From positions 1,984,001 through 2,048,000 of the forward strand of contig NZ_JABBFX010000001.1 in assembly GCF_012927085.1 (NCBI RefSeq): a DNA stretch of 64,000 nt, given 5' to 3'. The notes under the pieces are model-generated. The model saw only the letters and a program-made list of their open reading frames with translations, ran no database searches and was not told where the DNA came from. This stretch comes from Ramlibacter agri (GTDB taxonomy: Bacteria > Pseudomonadota > Gammaproteobacteria > Burkholderiales > Burkholderiaceae_C). Positions within the stretch are counted from its first letter, which is position 1. Each line of letters begins with the position of its first letter. Of this stretch, positions 34,789 through 43,126 are shown piece after piece. The translations under genes were made by a program, and so were the position numbers.

Positions 34789-35784
34789 ATGCAGTTCAAG
34801 ACCCTGGCCCTGCTGCCGCTGCTGGCCGCGAGCGCGCTGCCCGTGCTGGCCGCCGACTGGAAGCCCGTGCGCCCGGTGGAGTTCGTCGTCACCGCCGGTC
34901 CCGGCGGCGGCACTGACCAGTTCGCGCGGGTGGTGCAGACCATCGTGCAGAAGTACAAGCTGATGCCGGTGCCCGTGGTGGTGACCAACAAGAGCGGCGG
35001 CGCCGGCACCGAAGGCCTGATCGCCGCGAAGTCGTCCAAGGGCGATCCGCACAAGCTGGTGTTCTCCACCAACCTGGCGTACCTCATGCCCATGATCACC
35101 CGCGTGGGCTACACCATCGACGACGTGACGCCGGTGGCCATCATGGCGGCCGACGAATTCATCCTCTGGTCCAACGCCGACGGCCCTTACAAGACCGTCA
35201 AGGATCTGCTGGCCGCGGCCAAGGCGAAGAACGGCGCCTTCAAGATGGGCGGCGCCCAGTCCAAGGACACCGACCACATCCTCACCCGCCAGATCGAGAA
35301 GGCCACCGGCATCAGCGTCACCTACATCCCCTTCAAGTCGGGCGGCGAAGTGGCGGTGCAGCTGGCCGGCGGCCACGTCGAGGCCAACACCAACAATCCT
35401 TCGGAGAACGTCTCGCACTGGCGCGCCGGCAAGGTGCGCCCGCTGTGCGTGTTCTCGAAGCAGCGCCTGCCGCTGAAGGACAAGGTGACGGCCGACATGG
35501 GCTGGAGCGACATCCCCACCTGCAAGGAGCAGGGCATCCCGATCGAGGAGTTCCGCATGCCCCGCACCGTGTGGGCGATGGGCGACATCACGCCGGAGCA
35601 GGCCGCGTACTACGGCAAGGTGATGGCGCAGGTGCGCGAGAAGCCCGAGTGGCGCGACTGGCTGCAGAAGGGCCTGCAGAGCGACATGTTCCTGACCGGC
35701 ACCGAGCTGGCCCGCTACATCGCCAACGACAAGGCCAACCACAAGGTGCAGTTCAGCCAGGACGGCTGGCTGCTGAAGGACTGA
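34789..35784 (+). CDS. tctC: TctC-type receptor adjoining tctBA
   Basis: 331 residues with a Sec signal peptide (about 1-21). The segments 'VTAGPGGGTDQFARVVQTIV', 'NKSGGAGTEGLIAAKSS' and 'IPFKSGGEVAVQLAGGHV' place it in the Bug family, but it is more divergent than the others in the window (for example 'NTNNPSENVSHW' and 'TPEQAAYYGKVM'). It lies directly before tctB and tctA and forms with them the only complete tripartite tricarboxylate transporter here. AGGAGACAAC precedes the ATG at 34789. Confidence 0.9.
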   Translation: MQFKTLALLPLLAASALPVLAADWKPVRPVEFVVTAGPGGGTDQFARVVQTIVQKYKLMPVPVVVTNKSGGAGTEGLIAAKSSKGDPHKLVFSTNLAYLMPMITRVGYTIDDVTPVAIMAADEFILWSNADGPYKTVKDLLAAAKAKNGAFKMGGAQSKDTDHILTRQIEKATGISVTYIPFKSGGEVAVQLAGGHVEANTNNPSENVSHWRAGKVRPLCVFSKQRLPLKDKVTADMGWSDIPTCKEQGIPIEEFRMPRTVWAMGDITPEQAAYYGKVMAQVREKPEWRDWLQKGLQSDMFLTGTELARYIANDKANHKVQFSQDGWLLKD

Positions 35785-35830
35785 GGCCTGCCGGGGTCGG
35801 TTGCGCCGGCCCCGGCCTACGAAGGAACGC

Positions 35831-36304
35831 ATGATGCTGTCGCGTCGATCGTTGGAAATCTCCACCGCCGCCACCCTCGCGGCGTTTGCCGGCGCCGTCA
35901 TCGCCGGCGCGCTGCAGCTGGACACGGGTTGGGCGAGCACCGGGCCGCAATCGGGCTACGTGCCGCTGCGGCTGGGCGCGATGCTGCTGGCGGTGAGCCT
36001 GCTGCTGCTGGTGCAGGCGGCGCGCACCGCGTCGCCCGGGACCTTCGCCACGCGCGAGCAGCTCGCGCGCTGCCTCGCGCTGCTGCTGCCCACGCTGGTG
36101 ATGGTGTTCGCCATGGCCTGGCTGGGCACCTACCTCACCGCCGCCGTCTACCTCGCCTTCATGGCGCGCCGCCACGGCGGCCTGGGCTGGGGCCGCGCGG
36201 CGGCGCTGGGCCTCGTGGCCAGCGTGGTGACCTTCCTCACCTTCGAGCTCTGGTTCGGCGTGCCGCTGGCCAAGGGACCGATCGAAACCTGGCTGGGGTA
36301 TTGA
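35831..36304 (+). CDS. tctB: Tripartite tricarboxylate transporter small membrane subunit TctB
   Basis: 157 residues with four predicted TM helices (about 14-33, 43-62, 79-98 and 119-138), the topology of TctB (DUF1468). It pairs with TctA in the inner membrane to move substrate delivered by the periplasmic receptor using the cation gradient. The start at 35831 ('MMLSRRSLE') has AAGGA upstream; a second ATG follows immediately. It is separated from tctC by 46 bases and from tctA by three. Confidence 0.88.
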   Translation: MMLSRRSLEISTAATLAAFAGAVIAGALQLDTGWASTGPQSGYVPLRLGAMLLAVSLLLLVQAARTASPGTFATREQLARCLALLLPTLVMVFAMAWLGTYLTAAVYLAFMARRHGGLGWGRAAALGLVASVVTFLTFELWFGVPLAKGPIETWLGY

Positions 36305-36307
36305 GGC

Positions 36308-37828
36308 ATGGCGGAACAACTGCACCTGCTGGCCGGCGGCTTCCAGACTGCCTTCAGCCTATACCATGTGGCGCTGATGGTGGCGGGCGTGCTGCTCGGC
36401 ATCCTGGTGGGCGTGCTGCCCGGCCTGGGCGCGCCCAACGGCGTGACCCTGCTGCTGCCGCTGACCTTCACGATGACGCCGGTGTCGGCCATCATCCTGC
36501 TGTCCTCGATGTACTGGGGCGCGCTGTTCGGCGGCAGCACCACGTCCATCCTGTTCAACATCCCCGGCGAGCCTTCGTCGGTGGCGACCACCTTCGACGG
36601 CCACCCGATGGCGCGCAAGGGCGATGCGGCGCGCGCGCTGGCCACCGCTTTCCTGTCGGCGGGCTTCGGCGCGCTGGCGGGCGTGATGGTGGTGACGCTG
36701 GTGGCGAACACCATCGCCGACTTCGCGCTGAAGTTCAGCCCCGCCGAATACTTCGCGGTGTACCTGCTCACGTTCTGCAGCTATGCGGGCATGAGCGGCG
36801 GCCGGCCGCTGAAGACCATCGCGGCGCTGCTGGTGGGACTGATCCTCGCCGGCGTCGGCACCGACACGGTCTCGGGCGAGATGCGCCTGACCTACGGCTC
36901 CGACCTGCTGGTGGGCGGCGTGTCCTTCCTGGCCGCGGTGGTGGGCCTGTTCGGCATCGGCGAACTGCTGGTAACGGTGGAAGAGGGCCTGGCCTTCCAG
37001 GGCCTGCATGCCCGCATGAGCTGGCGCGTGATCTGGCAGACGATGAAGGAGATGCCGGGCCACGGCTGGGCGCTGCTGCGCTCCACCCTCATCGGTTGCT
37101 GGATGGGCATCACGCCCGGCGGGCCGACCGCGGCTTCCTTCATGTCCTACGGCGTGGCCAAGCGCTTCTCGAAGCGGCGCGCGAACTTCGGCCAGGGCGA
37201 GCCCGAAGGCGTGGTGGCGCCGGAAGCGGCCGACCATTCCGCCGGCGTATCGGCGCTGCTGCCCATGCTGGCGCTGGGCGTGCCCGGCTCGGCGACGGCG
37301 GCGGTGATGATGGGCGGGCTGATGATCTGGGGCCTGCAGCCCGGTCCCATGCTGTTCGTCGACCAGCCGGACTTCGTCTGGGGCCTGATCGCCTCCATGT
37401 ACATGGCCAACGTCGTGGCCATCGTGCTGGTGCTGGCGACCATCCCGCTGTTCGCGTCCATCCTGCGCGCGCCCTTCGCCATCATCGGGCCGATCATCGT
37501 CGTGGTGTGCCTGATCGGGGCCTACACCATCGCCGGCAAGATGTTCGACGTCTGGCTGGCGCTGGGCTTCGGCGTGGTCGGCTATGTGTTCAAGAAGCTG
37601 GACTACCCGATCGCGCCGCTGATCCTGGCCATGGTGCTGGGCGACAAGACCGAGGACGCTTTCCGCCAGTCGATGCTGCTGTCCAACGGCTCGCTGGGCA
37701 TCTTCTACGCCAATGGGCTGGTCGGCACGCTGGTGACGGTGGCGCTGCTGCTGCTGGCGTGGAGCTTCGTCGGTCCGCTGCTGAAGAAGCGCGCCGCCGC
37801 GCCGGAGGAGCCATGCGCTACGGCGTGA
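36308..37828 (+). CDS. tctA: Tripartite tricarboxylate transporter large membrane subunit TctA
   Basis: 506 residues, highly hydrophobic with about 11-12 TM helices. The conserved N-terminal motif 'GVLPGLGAPNGVTLLLPLTF' and 'LFGGSTTSILFNIPGEPSS', and the second-repeat 'LGVPGSATAAVMMGGLMIWG', are signatures of TctA, the permease core. The gene begins three bases after tctB and overlaps the acid-sugar kinase start by 16 bases. As the sole tctA in the window it may serve several Bug receptors. Confidence 0.93.
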   Translation: MAEQLHLLAGGFQTAFSLYHVALMVAGVLLGILVGVLPGLGAPNGVTLLLPLTFTMTPVSAIILLSSMYWGALFGGSTTSILFNIPGEPSSVATTFDGHPMARKGDAARALATAFLSAGFGALAGVMVVTLVANTIADFALKFSPAEYFAVYLLTFCSYAGMSGGRPLKTIAALLVGLILAGVGTDTVSGEMRLTYGSDLLVGGVSFLAAVVGLFGIGELLVTVEEGLAFQGLHARMSWRVIWQTMKEMPGHGWALLRSTLIGCWMGITPGGPTAASFMSYGVAKRFSKRRANFGQGEPEGVVAPEAADHSAGVSALLPMLALGVPGSATAAVMMGGLMIWGLQPGPMLFVDQPDFVWGLIASMYMANVVAIVLVLATIPLFASILRAPFAIIGPIIVVVCLIGAYTIAGKMFDVWLALGFGVVGYVFKKLDYPIAPLILAMVLGDKTEDAFRQSMLLSNGSLGIFYANGLVGTLVTVALLLLAWSFVGPLLKKRAAAPEEPCATA

Positions 37829-39063
37829 TCGCGGACGATTTCACCGGCGCCACCGACGTGGCGAGCATGCTGGTGCGCGCGGGGCTGCGCACCGTGCAGG
37901 CCGTCGGCGTGCCGCGCGGTCCGGCGCCGGAGGCCGACGCGGTGGTGGTGGCGCTGAAGAGCCGCACCGTGCCGGCGGCCGATGCCGTCGCCCAATCGCT
38001 GGCAGCGCTGGCGTGGCTGCGCGCGGCGGGCGCCACCCGCTTCTACTTCAAATACTGCTCCACCTTCGATTCCACCGCGCAGGGCAACATCGGCCCGGTG
38101 GCGGATGCGCTGATGCAGGCGCTCGACACCGACCTCACCGTCGTCTGCCCGGCCTTCCCGGAGAACGGCCGCACGGTCTATGCCGGCCACCTGTTCGTGG
38201 GCGAGCAGTTGCTGTCCGATTCGGGCATGCGCGACCATCCGCTGACGCCGATGCGCGATGCCAGCCTGCCGCGCCTGCTGCAGGCGCAGTTGCCGGCCGG
38301 CCGGAGGGTCGGGCTGGTGCCGCAGGCGGTGGTGGCGCAGGGCGCGCAAGCCGTGCGTTCGCGGCTGGCGCAACTGCGCGCCGAAGGCGTGCGCTACGCC
38401 GTCACCGACGCCCTGGACAACGAGGACCTGCGAGCCATTGCGGCGGCGTGCGCGGACCTGCCGCTGGTCACGGCCGCATCCGGCCTCGCGCTGGGCATGC
38501 AGGCGGTGGCTGCCGGCACCTCGGACGCGGCACACCTGCCGCGCACCGACGGCTTGGCCGCCGTACTGGCGGGCTCCTGCTCGCAGGCGACGCAGGGGCA
38601 GGTCGCGCACTGGCTGGCCGCAGGGCGGCCGGCCTTCCGCATCGACGCGCTGCGCTGCGCCGATGACGGGGAGGGGCAGGCACAGGAGGCGCTCGCCTGG
38701 GCCGGCGCAAGGCTGGCGGACGGTCCCGTGCTGGTCTATGCGACCGCCACGCCGGCGGACGTGCGGGCCGTGCAAGAGCGGCTGGGCACCGAGCGCGCGG
38801 GCGCGGTGGTGGAGGATTGCCTCGCGCGCCTTGCCCGTGGCCTGGTGGCGCTGGGCGTGCGGCGGCTGGTGGTGGCAGGTGGGGAGACCTCCGGCGCCGT
38901 GGTGCAGGCGCTGGGATTGGAGCAACTGCGTATCGGTCCCACCATCGCGCCGGGCGTGCCCTGGACCTGGGCGCCGGGGCCGGGCCTGCTGCTGGCGCTG
39001 AAGTCGGGGAATTTCGGGGGCGCGGACTTCTTCGAGCGGGCGCTCGCGGCGGCCGACGCGTGA
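37813..39063 (+). CDS. Four-carbon acid-sugar kinase, OtnK-like (DUF1537)
   Basis: 416 residues. The N-terminal 'IADDFTGATDVASMLVRAG' and 'YFKYCSTFDSTAQGNIGPV' are the substrate-binding motifs of the DUF1537 kinases; the 'CSTFDST' form is typical of 3-oxo-tetronate 4-kinase (OtnK) rather than D-threonate kinase. The C-terminal nucleotide domain ends 'VVAGGETSGAVVQALGL' and 'LALKSGNFGGADFF'. It phosphorylates a four-carbon acid sugar for the PdxA2-like or an aldolase step. The ATG overlaps tctA by 16 bases. Confidence 0.87.
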   Translation: MRYGVIADDFTGATDVASMLVRAGLRTVQAVGVPRGPAPEADAVVVALKSRTVPAADAVAQSLAALAWLRAAGATRFYFKYCSTFDSTAQGNIGPVADALMQALDTDLTVVCPAFPENGRTVYAGHLFVGEQLLSDSGMRDHPLTPMRDASLPRLLQAQLPAGRRVGLVPQAVVAQGAQAVRSRLAQLRAEGVRYAVTDALDNEDLRAIAAACADLPLVTAASGLALGMQAVAAGTSDAAHLPRTDGLAAVLAGSCSQATQGQVAHWLAAGRPAFRIDALRCADDGEGQAQEALAWAGARLADGPVLVYATATPADVRAVQERLGTERAGAVVEDCLARLARGLVALGVRRLVVAGGETSGAVVQALGLEQLRIGPTIAPGVPWTWAPGPGLLLALKSGNFGGADFFERALAAADA

Positions 39064-39069
39064 ACGGTG

Positions 39070-39086
39070 CGCAGCCTACGGCTGCG
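39070..39086. terminator. Possible hairpin at convergent gene ends
   Basis: CGCAGCC (39070-39076), loop TAC, GGCTGCG (39080-39086) form a seven-base-pair stem just after the kinase stop and over the stop of the convergent LysR gene. There is no T-run on either side, so it is a weak terminator candidate. Confidence 0.35.
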
Positions 39087-39987
39087 GCGGCCCGGCAGGT
39101 GCGGCGATATACCGCCGCAGACCTTCGACCAACGCATCGAAAGCCGCCCTGCACCGAGGACTGCTCCTGAGGTCCTCGTGCATCACCACCCAGGTTTCGA
39201 GCTTCATCTGCAACTGCCGCGGTAGCAGGCGCACCAGCCCGTCCCGCTTGCCCAGCGCCACCTGGCACAGGCCGATGCCGGCGCCGGCGCGGACCAGGGC
39301 GAGCTGCGCCAGGTCGTTGTCGCTGCGCAGGGCGAAGGATTCGCGGGAGATGCCGGGCAGCTGCCTGCGCGCCGCGCGGAGGAACGGCGTCTCGGTGTCG
39401 AAGCCGACCAGCGTGTGCTGCGCCAGGTCTTCCAGCTTCTTCGGCGTGCCGCAGCGCGCCAGGTAGTCGGGCCGCGCATGCAGGCCCAGCGCGATCTCGC
39501 CCACCTTGCGCGCGACCAGCACGTCCTGCCGCGGCTGCGTCATGCGCACGGCGAGGTCGGCCTCCTGCTTCAGCAGGTCCTGCACGCGGTTGGTCAGCAC
39601 CAGTTCGACCTTCAACTCGGGATGCGCGCGGCGCAGCTCCGCGACGATCGGCGGCAGCACCTCCACGCCGACGATCTCGCTGGCCGAGATGCGCACCGTT
39701 CCCCGGACGCCTTCACCCTGGCTCTCGGCGGCGCGCCGCAGCGCCGCGGCGGTGCTGCGCATGCTTTCGGCGTGCCCGCGCAGCGCCAGCGCCGCTTCGG
39801 TGGGCAGCAGCCCGCCGGGCGAGCGGGTGAAGAGCGGGACACCCAGCGCCTGTTCCAGGGCCGCGACGTGCCGCCCGGCCGTTGGCTGCGTGATGGCCAG
39901 CGCCCGCGCCGCGCCCGAGAGCGAGCCTTCGGAGAGCACGCCGAGGAAAGTGCGGACCAGGTCCCAGCCGATATCGTCTTTGGCCAT
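39076..39987 (-). CDS. LysR-family transcriptional regulator
   Basis: 303 residues from the ATG at 39987. The winged helix 'LSGAARALAITQPTAGRHVA' is followed by an effector domain of the ArgP/DsdC-like group with 'VRGTVRISASEIVGVEVLPP'. It is convergent with the sugar-acid operon and divergent from the disrupted epimerase gene at 40081, separated by 93 bases, so it more likely regulated that gene than the operon. Confidence 0.92.
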   Translation of the reverse strand: MAKDDIGWDLVRTFLGVLSEGSLSGAARALAITQPTAGRHVAALEQALGVPLFTRSPGGLLPTEAALALRGHAESMRSTAAALRRAAESQGEGVRGTVRISASEIVGVEVLPPIVAELRRAHPELKVELVLTNRVQDLLKQEADLAVRMTQPRQDVLVARKVGEIALGLHARPDYLARCGTPKKLEDLAQHTLVGFDTETPFLRAARRQLPGISRESFALRSDNDLAQLALVRAGAGIGLCQVALGKRDGLVRLLPRQLQMKLETWVVMHEDLRSSPRCRAAFDALVEGLRRYIAAPAGPPQP

Positions 39988-40080
39988 GCAGAAATGTATA
40001 GCTGCTCACCCATGTTCGCCAATTCCCATGGAGCCGGCGACTCCCCAGAATCCTCCCATCGCCAACAAGGAGAGCGGAAC

Positions 40081-41130
40081 ATGGACAGGCAACTCACGGC
40101 CCTGGTGCTGGGCGCGACGGGCGGCATCGGCGGCGAGGTGGCACGCCAGCTGCGCGATGCCGGCTGGACGGTGCGGGCGCTCAAGCGCGGGTTGGCGCAG
40201 CCGCAGGAGCAGCGCGAGGGCATCACCTGGTCCAGCGGCGACGCCATGAACCGCGACGACGTCCTGCGGGCGGCCCGCGGCTGCAGCGTCATCGTGCACG
40301 CGGTGAATCCGCCTGGCTACCGCCGCTGGGGCGAACTGGTGCTGCCGATGGCCGACAACACCGCCGCCGCGGCGATCGCCGAGCGGGCGACCATCGTGCT
40401 TCCAGGGACGGTCTACAACTACGGGCCGGACGCCTTCCCCTAGATGCGGGAAGATGCGCCGCAGAACCCACGGACACGCAAGGGCGCGATCCGCATGGAA
40501 CTGGAGCGGCGCTTCGAGGCCGCGACCCAGCAGGGTGCGCGCGTCCTTGTCGTGCGGGCCGGCGACTTCTTCGGCCCCTCGTCGAAAAACAGCTGGTTCG
40601 GACAGGGCCTGGTGAAGCCGGAGCAGCCGGTGCGCACGGTGACGGTGCCGAACGCGCGCGGCGTCGGCCACCAGTGGGCTTACCTGCCCGACGTGGCGCG
40701 GACGATGCTGGAACTGCTGGCGCGCCGCGAGCAGCTGGAGCCTTTCGCCCGCTTCCATTTCGGTGGCCACTGGGACGCTGACGGGACGCAGATGGCGCAG
40801 GCGATCCGGCGGGTGGTGCAGCGCCGCAGCGGGCACTTGCCTTCCATCCGCAGGTTCCCCTGGCCGCTGCTGCGGCTGGCGTCGCCCTTCGTTCCGCTGC
40901 TGCGCGAGCTGATGGAGATGCGCTACCTGTGGCGGGAGGAAGTGCGCATGGACAACGCGGAGTTGCGGCGCGCGCTGGGGCAGGAGCCGCACACGCCGCT
41001 GGAGCGGGCGGTGGAAGAGACGCTGGTGGGGATGGGGTGCCTGGCGGCCCGATCAGGCAAGCTTGATCTCCCCGTCGAAGCTCACCTGCAGCTTCGCCCC
41101 GGGGATCTCCAGCGTCATCTTCGCGGCTAG
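40081..41130 (+). pseudogene. NAD(P)-dependent epimerase/dehydratase-like gene with in-frame TAG
   Basis: The frame starts with a good SD (AAGGAGAG) and a Rossmann motif 'ALVLGATGGIGGEVARQL', runs 120 codons to 'VYNYGPDAFP', meets TAG at 40441-40443, and continues in the same frame for 228 codons ('REDAPQNPRTRKGAIRMELE' onward). Both halves together equal one extended-SDR/epimerase protein; the TAG falls where intact relatives have a hydrophobic residue. The last 27 codons run through the convergent DUF6494 gene, so the original stop may also be lost. Nonsense mutation, suppression or a sequencing error are all possible. Confidence 0.75.
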
Positions 41131-41259
41131 CGTCTCGTCGCCCTTCAAGGCGCCGGCCTGCAAGGCGCTCGCCACCGCCGCCTCGATCTCCCGCTGCGAG
41201 CTCACGCCGACGTACTTGAGGAACTTTCGCAGGCTCATGTTGAAGGCGTCGTCGTCCAT
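41053..41259 (-). CDS. DUF6494 family protein
   Basis: 68 residues from the ATG at 41259, preceded by AAGGAG. 'DAFNMSLRKFLKYVGVSSQR' and 'GALKGDETLAAKMTLEIPG' match the small conserved DUF6494 family, which has a helical N-terminal half and a beta-rich C-terminal half. Function unknown. It lies 14 bases downstream of a 37-codon frame encoding a hydrophobic peptide, and both follow the WYL regulator on the same strand. Its 3' end overlaps the disrupted epimerase by 78 bases. Confidence 0.75.
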   Translation of the reverse strand: MDDDAFNMSLRKFLKYVGVSSQREIEAAVASALQAGALKGDETLAAKMTLEIPGAKLQVSFDGEIKLA

Positions 41260-41273
41260 GGTGTGCTCCTTCG

Positions 41274-41387
41274 TCAGCAGAAGATCAGGGCCAGCCAGGC
41301 GGGGTCGTCCAGCAGGTTCAGCACGACGAAGCCGCCCACGCGGTAGAGCCAGAACTGCGCCTGGCCGAAAAACTCCGTCGTGTCCAT
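41274..41387 (-). CDS. 37-residue hydrophobic small protein upstream of DUF6494
   Basis: A short frame from the ATG at 41387 to TGA at 41274. The N-terminus 'MDTTEFFGQAQFWLYRVGGF' is amphipathic; it continues with a hydrophobic stretch, 'DDPAW' and a hydrophobic end 'LALIFC', suggesting a membrane-associated peptide. It fits exactly between the WYL gene stop (21 bases upstream) and the DUF6494 start (14 bases downstream). There is no obvious SD, so translation may be coupled to the upstream gene. I do not recognise a family name. Confidence 0.55.
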   Translation of the reverse strand: MDTTEFFGQAQFWLYRVGGFVVLNLLDDPAWLALIFC

Positions 41388-41408
41388 GCGCCGAAGTGTA
41401 CGGAAAGC

Positions 41409-42383
41409 TCAATTGCCCTTGCGCCGCGCGTACATCCGCGCCGCAGCCTGCGCGCGCGCGAGGATCGCGGCGCGCAGCTCGCGCGGTGCCTGCACCTCGA
41501 CGTCGGGCGCCAGCCGCAGCAAGGGGCCGGCCGCCTGCAGGACCGATTCGATCGGGATGCGGACTTCTACCCGCTGACCCGCCGCGGGATTCGCGACACC
41601 CCGCAGTGCCCGCGCCACCGTGGCATTCCACTGGCGCAGGTCGGCGAGGCCGGCCGCCGTCGCGGTGACCGTCGCCGCGGCGGCATAGAGCTCGGTCTCG
41701 AAGCGCTGCACCGACTCGGCCCAGTGCCGCGCCAGGTCGAAGCGCCGGGGCCGCGTGCAGCGCGCTTCCAGCGCCCGCGCATCGGTGATCCCGGCGACGC
41801 GGAAGGTGCGCAGCTTGCCTTCGCGCGTGGCCACCAGGTACCAGGTGCCTGCTTTCAGCACCAGGCCCAGCGGATGCACCACCTGCCGTGCGCTGCGCGT
41901 CCAGCTGGTGTAGGCGATCCCCAGCTGGCGCTCTTCCCACACGGCTTTCGCCACGGTACTGAGGTGCGCCAGCGTGTCCGCCTCGCGGTACCACTCCACC
42001 GGGTCCAGGTGCAGCCGTGAGCTGATGCGCCGCGCATGGCCGCGCCACTGCGCGGGCAGGGCGGACAGCAGCTTCAGCTGCGCGCTCTGCACCTCCGCGC
42101 CCAGCCCCAGCTCCGCCGCCGGGCCGGCCAGGCCCGAGAGGAACACGGCCTCCGCCTCGGTGGGCGTCAGGCCGGTCAGCGTCGTCTTCCATCCGGGCAG
42201 CAGCTGGAAGCCGCCGGCCCGGCCGCGTTCGGCATACACCGGCACGCCGGCGCTGGTGAGTTCGTCGATGTCGCGGTACAGCGTGCGAACCGACACTTCC
42301 AGCAGGCCCGCGAGCTCGGTGGCCGACATGCGGCCGCGCGTTTCCAGCAGCATCTGGATGGAGAGCAGGCGGCTGGCACGCAT
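41409..42383 (-). CDS. YafY-type transcriptional regulator with HTH_11 and WYL domains
   Basis: 324 residues from the ATG at 42383 ('MRASRLLSIQMLLETRGRMS'). An N-terminal winged helix ('SATELAGLLEVSVRTLYRDI') precedes a WYL domain (about 135-220, with 'GLVLKAGTWYLVATREGKLR') and a C-terminal WCX extension. WYL proteins sense nucleotides or other ligands and control stress or efflux genes. It is divergent from the LysE-type exporter at 42449 across 65 bases, which it may repress. In-frame codons upstream to 42440 lack similarity. Confidence 0.9.
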   Translation of the reverse strand: MRASRLLSIQMLLETRGRMSATELAGLLEVSVRTLYRDIDELTSAGVPVYAERGRAGGFQLLPGWKTTLTGLTPTEAEAVFLSGLAGPAAELGLGAEVQSAQLKLLSALPAQWRGHARRISSRLHLDPVEWYREADTLAHLSTVAKAVWEERQLGIAYTSWTRSARQVVHPLGLVLKAGTWYLVATREGKLRTFRVAGITDARALEARCTRPRRFDLARHWAESVQRFETELYAAAATVTATAAGLADLRQWNATVARALRGVANPAAGQRVEVRIPIESVLQAAGPLLRLAPDVEVQAPRELRAAILARAQAAARMYARRKGN

Positions 42384-42448
42384 GGAAAGAGAGTGTAGGC
42401 AGGAATCCTGCCGTTCGATGTCAGGTATGGGTCCGCACACTGCGCGGC

Positions 42449-43078
42449 ATGGAAACGATCTGGCTTTTTGCGCTGCTGGTGTTCGGGATCATTGCGCTGC
42501 CCGGCATGGACATGGCTTTCGTGCTGGCGAGCTCGCTCGCCGGCGGACGCGGCGGCGGTTTCGCCGCGCTGGCAGGCATCGTGGCCGGTGGCCTCGCGCA
42601 CGTCGTGATGGGCGTGCTGGGGGTCGGCCTGCTGCTGCAGGCGCTGCCGGCCGCCTACCGCCTGCTGCTGCTGGCGGGCGCGGCCTACCTGGCATGGATC
42701 GCCTGGAAGCTGTGGCGGCACCCGGGCGCGCTGACCGAAGTGCCCGACACGGCGCAGCGCAGCCGCCGCCAGACCTTCTGGCGCGCGCTGGCCACCTGCC
42801 TGCTCAATCCCAAGGCCTACGTCTTCATGGTGGCCGTGTTCCCGCAGTTCCTGCGCCCGGGGCAGGGCCCGCTGGCCATGCAGGCGGCGCTGCTGTGGGG
42901 GGTCATCGCCGTGACGCAGGTGCTCGTGTACGGCGCGGTAGCGCTGGGCGCGGGCGGACTGCGGGCGCGGCTGGCGCGCTCCGCCGGCCGGCAGATGCTG
43001 CTGGCGCGCCAGGTGGCGTTGCTGCTGGGTGGCACGGCCCTGTGGGCGCTCTGGCATGGCGTTGTCCCCGGGCCATGA
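42449..43078 (+). CDS. LysE/RhtB-family amino acid exporter
   Basis: 209 residues with five to six TM helices. The 'IIALPGMDMAFVLASSLAGG' N-terminus and 'TCLLNPKAYVFMVAVFPQFL' motif are diagnostic for the LysE/RhtB family, which exports amino acids or related metabolites from the cytoplasm. No strong SD precedes the ATG. It is divergent from the WYL regulator, a frequent arrangement for ligand-induced exporters. Its stop codon lies within an 11-base-pair hairpin. Confidence 0.92.
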   Translation: METIWLFALLVFGIIALPGMDMAFVLASSLAGGRGGGFAALAGIVAGGLAHVVMGVLGVGLLLQALPAAYRLLLLAGAAYLAWIAWKLWRHPGALTEVPDTAQRSRRQTFWRALATCLLNPKAYVFMVAVFPQFLRPGQGPLAMQAALLWGVIAVTQVLVYGAVALGAGGLRARLARSAGRQMLLARQVALLLGGTALWALWHGVVPGP

Positions 43079-43095
43079 CCTGCGAGGTCATGGCC
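43071..43095 (+). terminator. Hairpin over the lysE-like stop codon
   Basis: GGCCATGACCT (43071-43081), loop GCG, AGGTCATGGCC (43085-43095): a perfect 11-base-pair stem followed by a pyrimidine-rich run. It probably ends or attenuates lysE-like transcription. A separate 14-base palindrome TCCTTCCGGAAGGA at 43105-43118 contains the SD of the MFS gene and could mask it. Confidence 0.55.
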
Positions 43096-43126
43096 TTCCC
43101 CTCTTCCTTCCGGAAGGATCCCCTTC

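Noticed and set aside
32422-35940. 1172-codon minus-strand open frame across the sugar-acid operon
   Set aside because: It is antisense to four clear genes, has composition typical of shadow frames and no recognisable motif.
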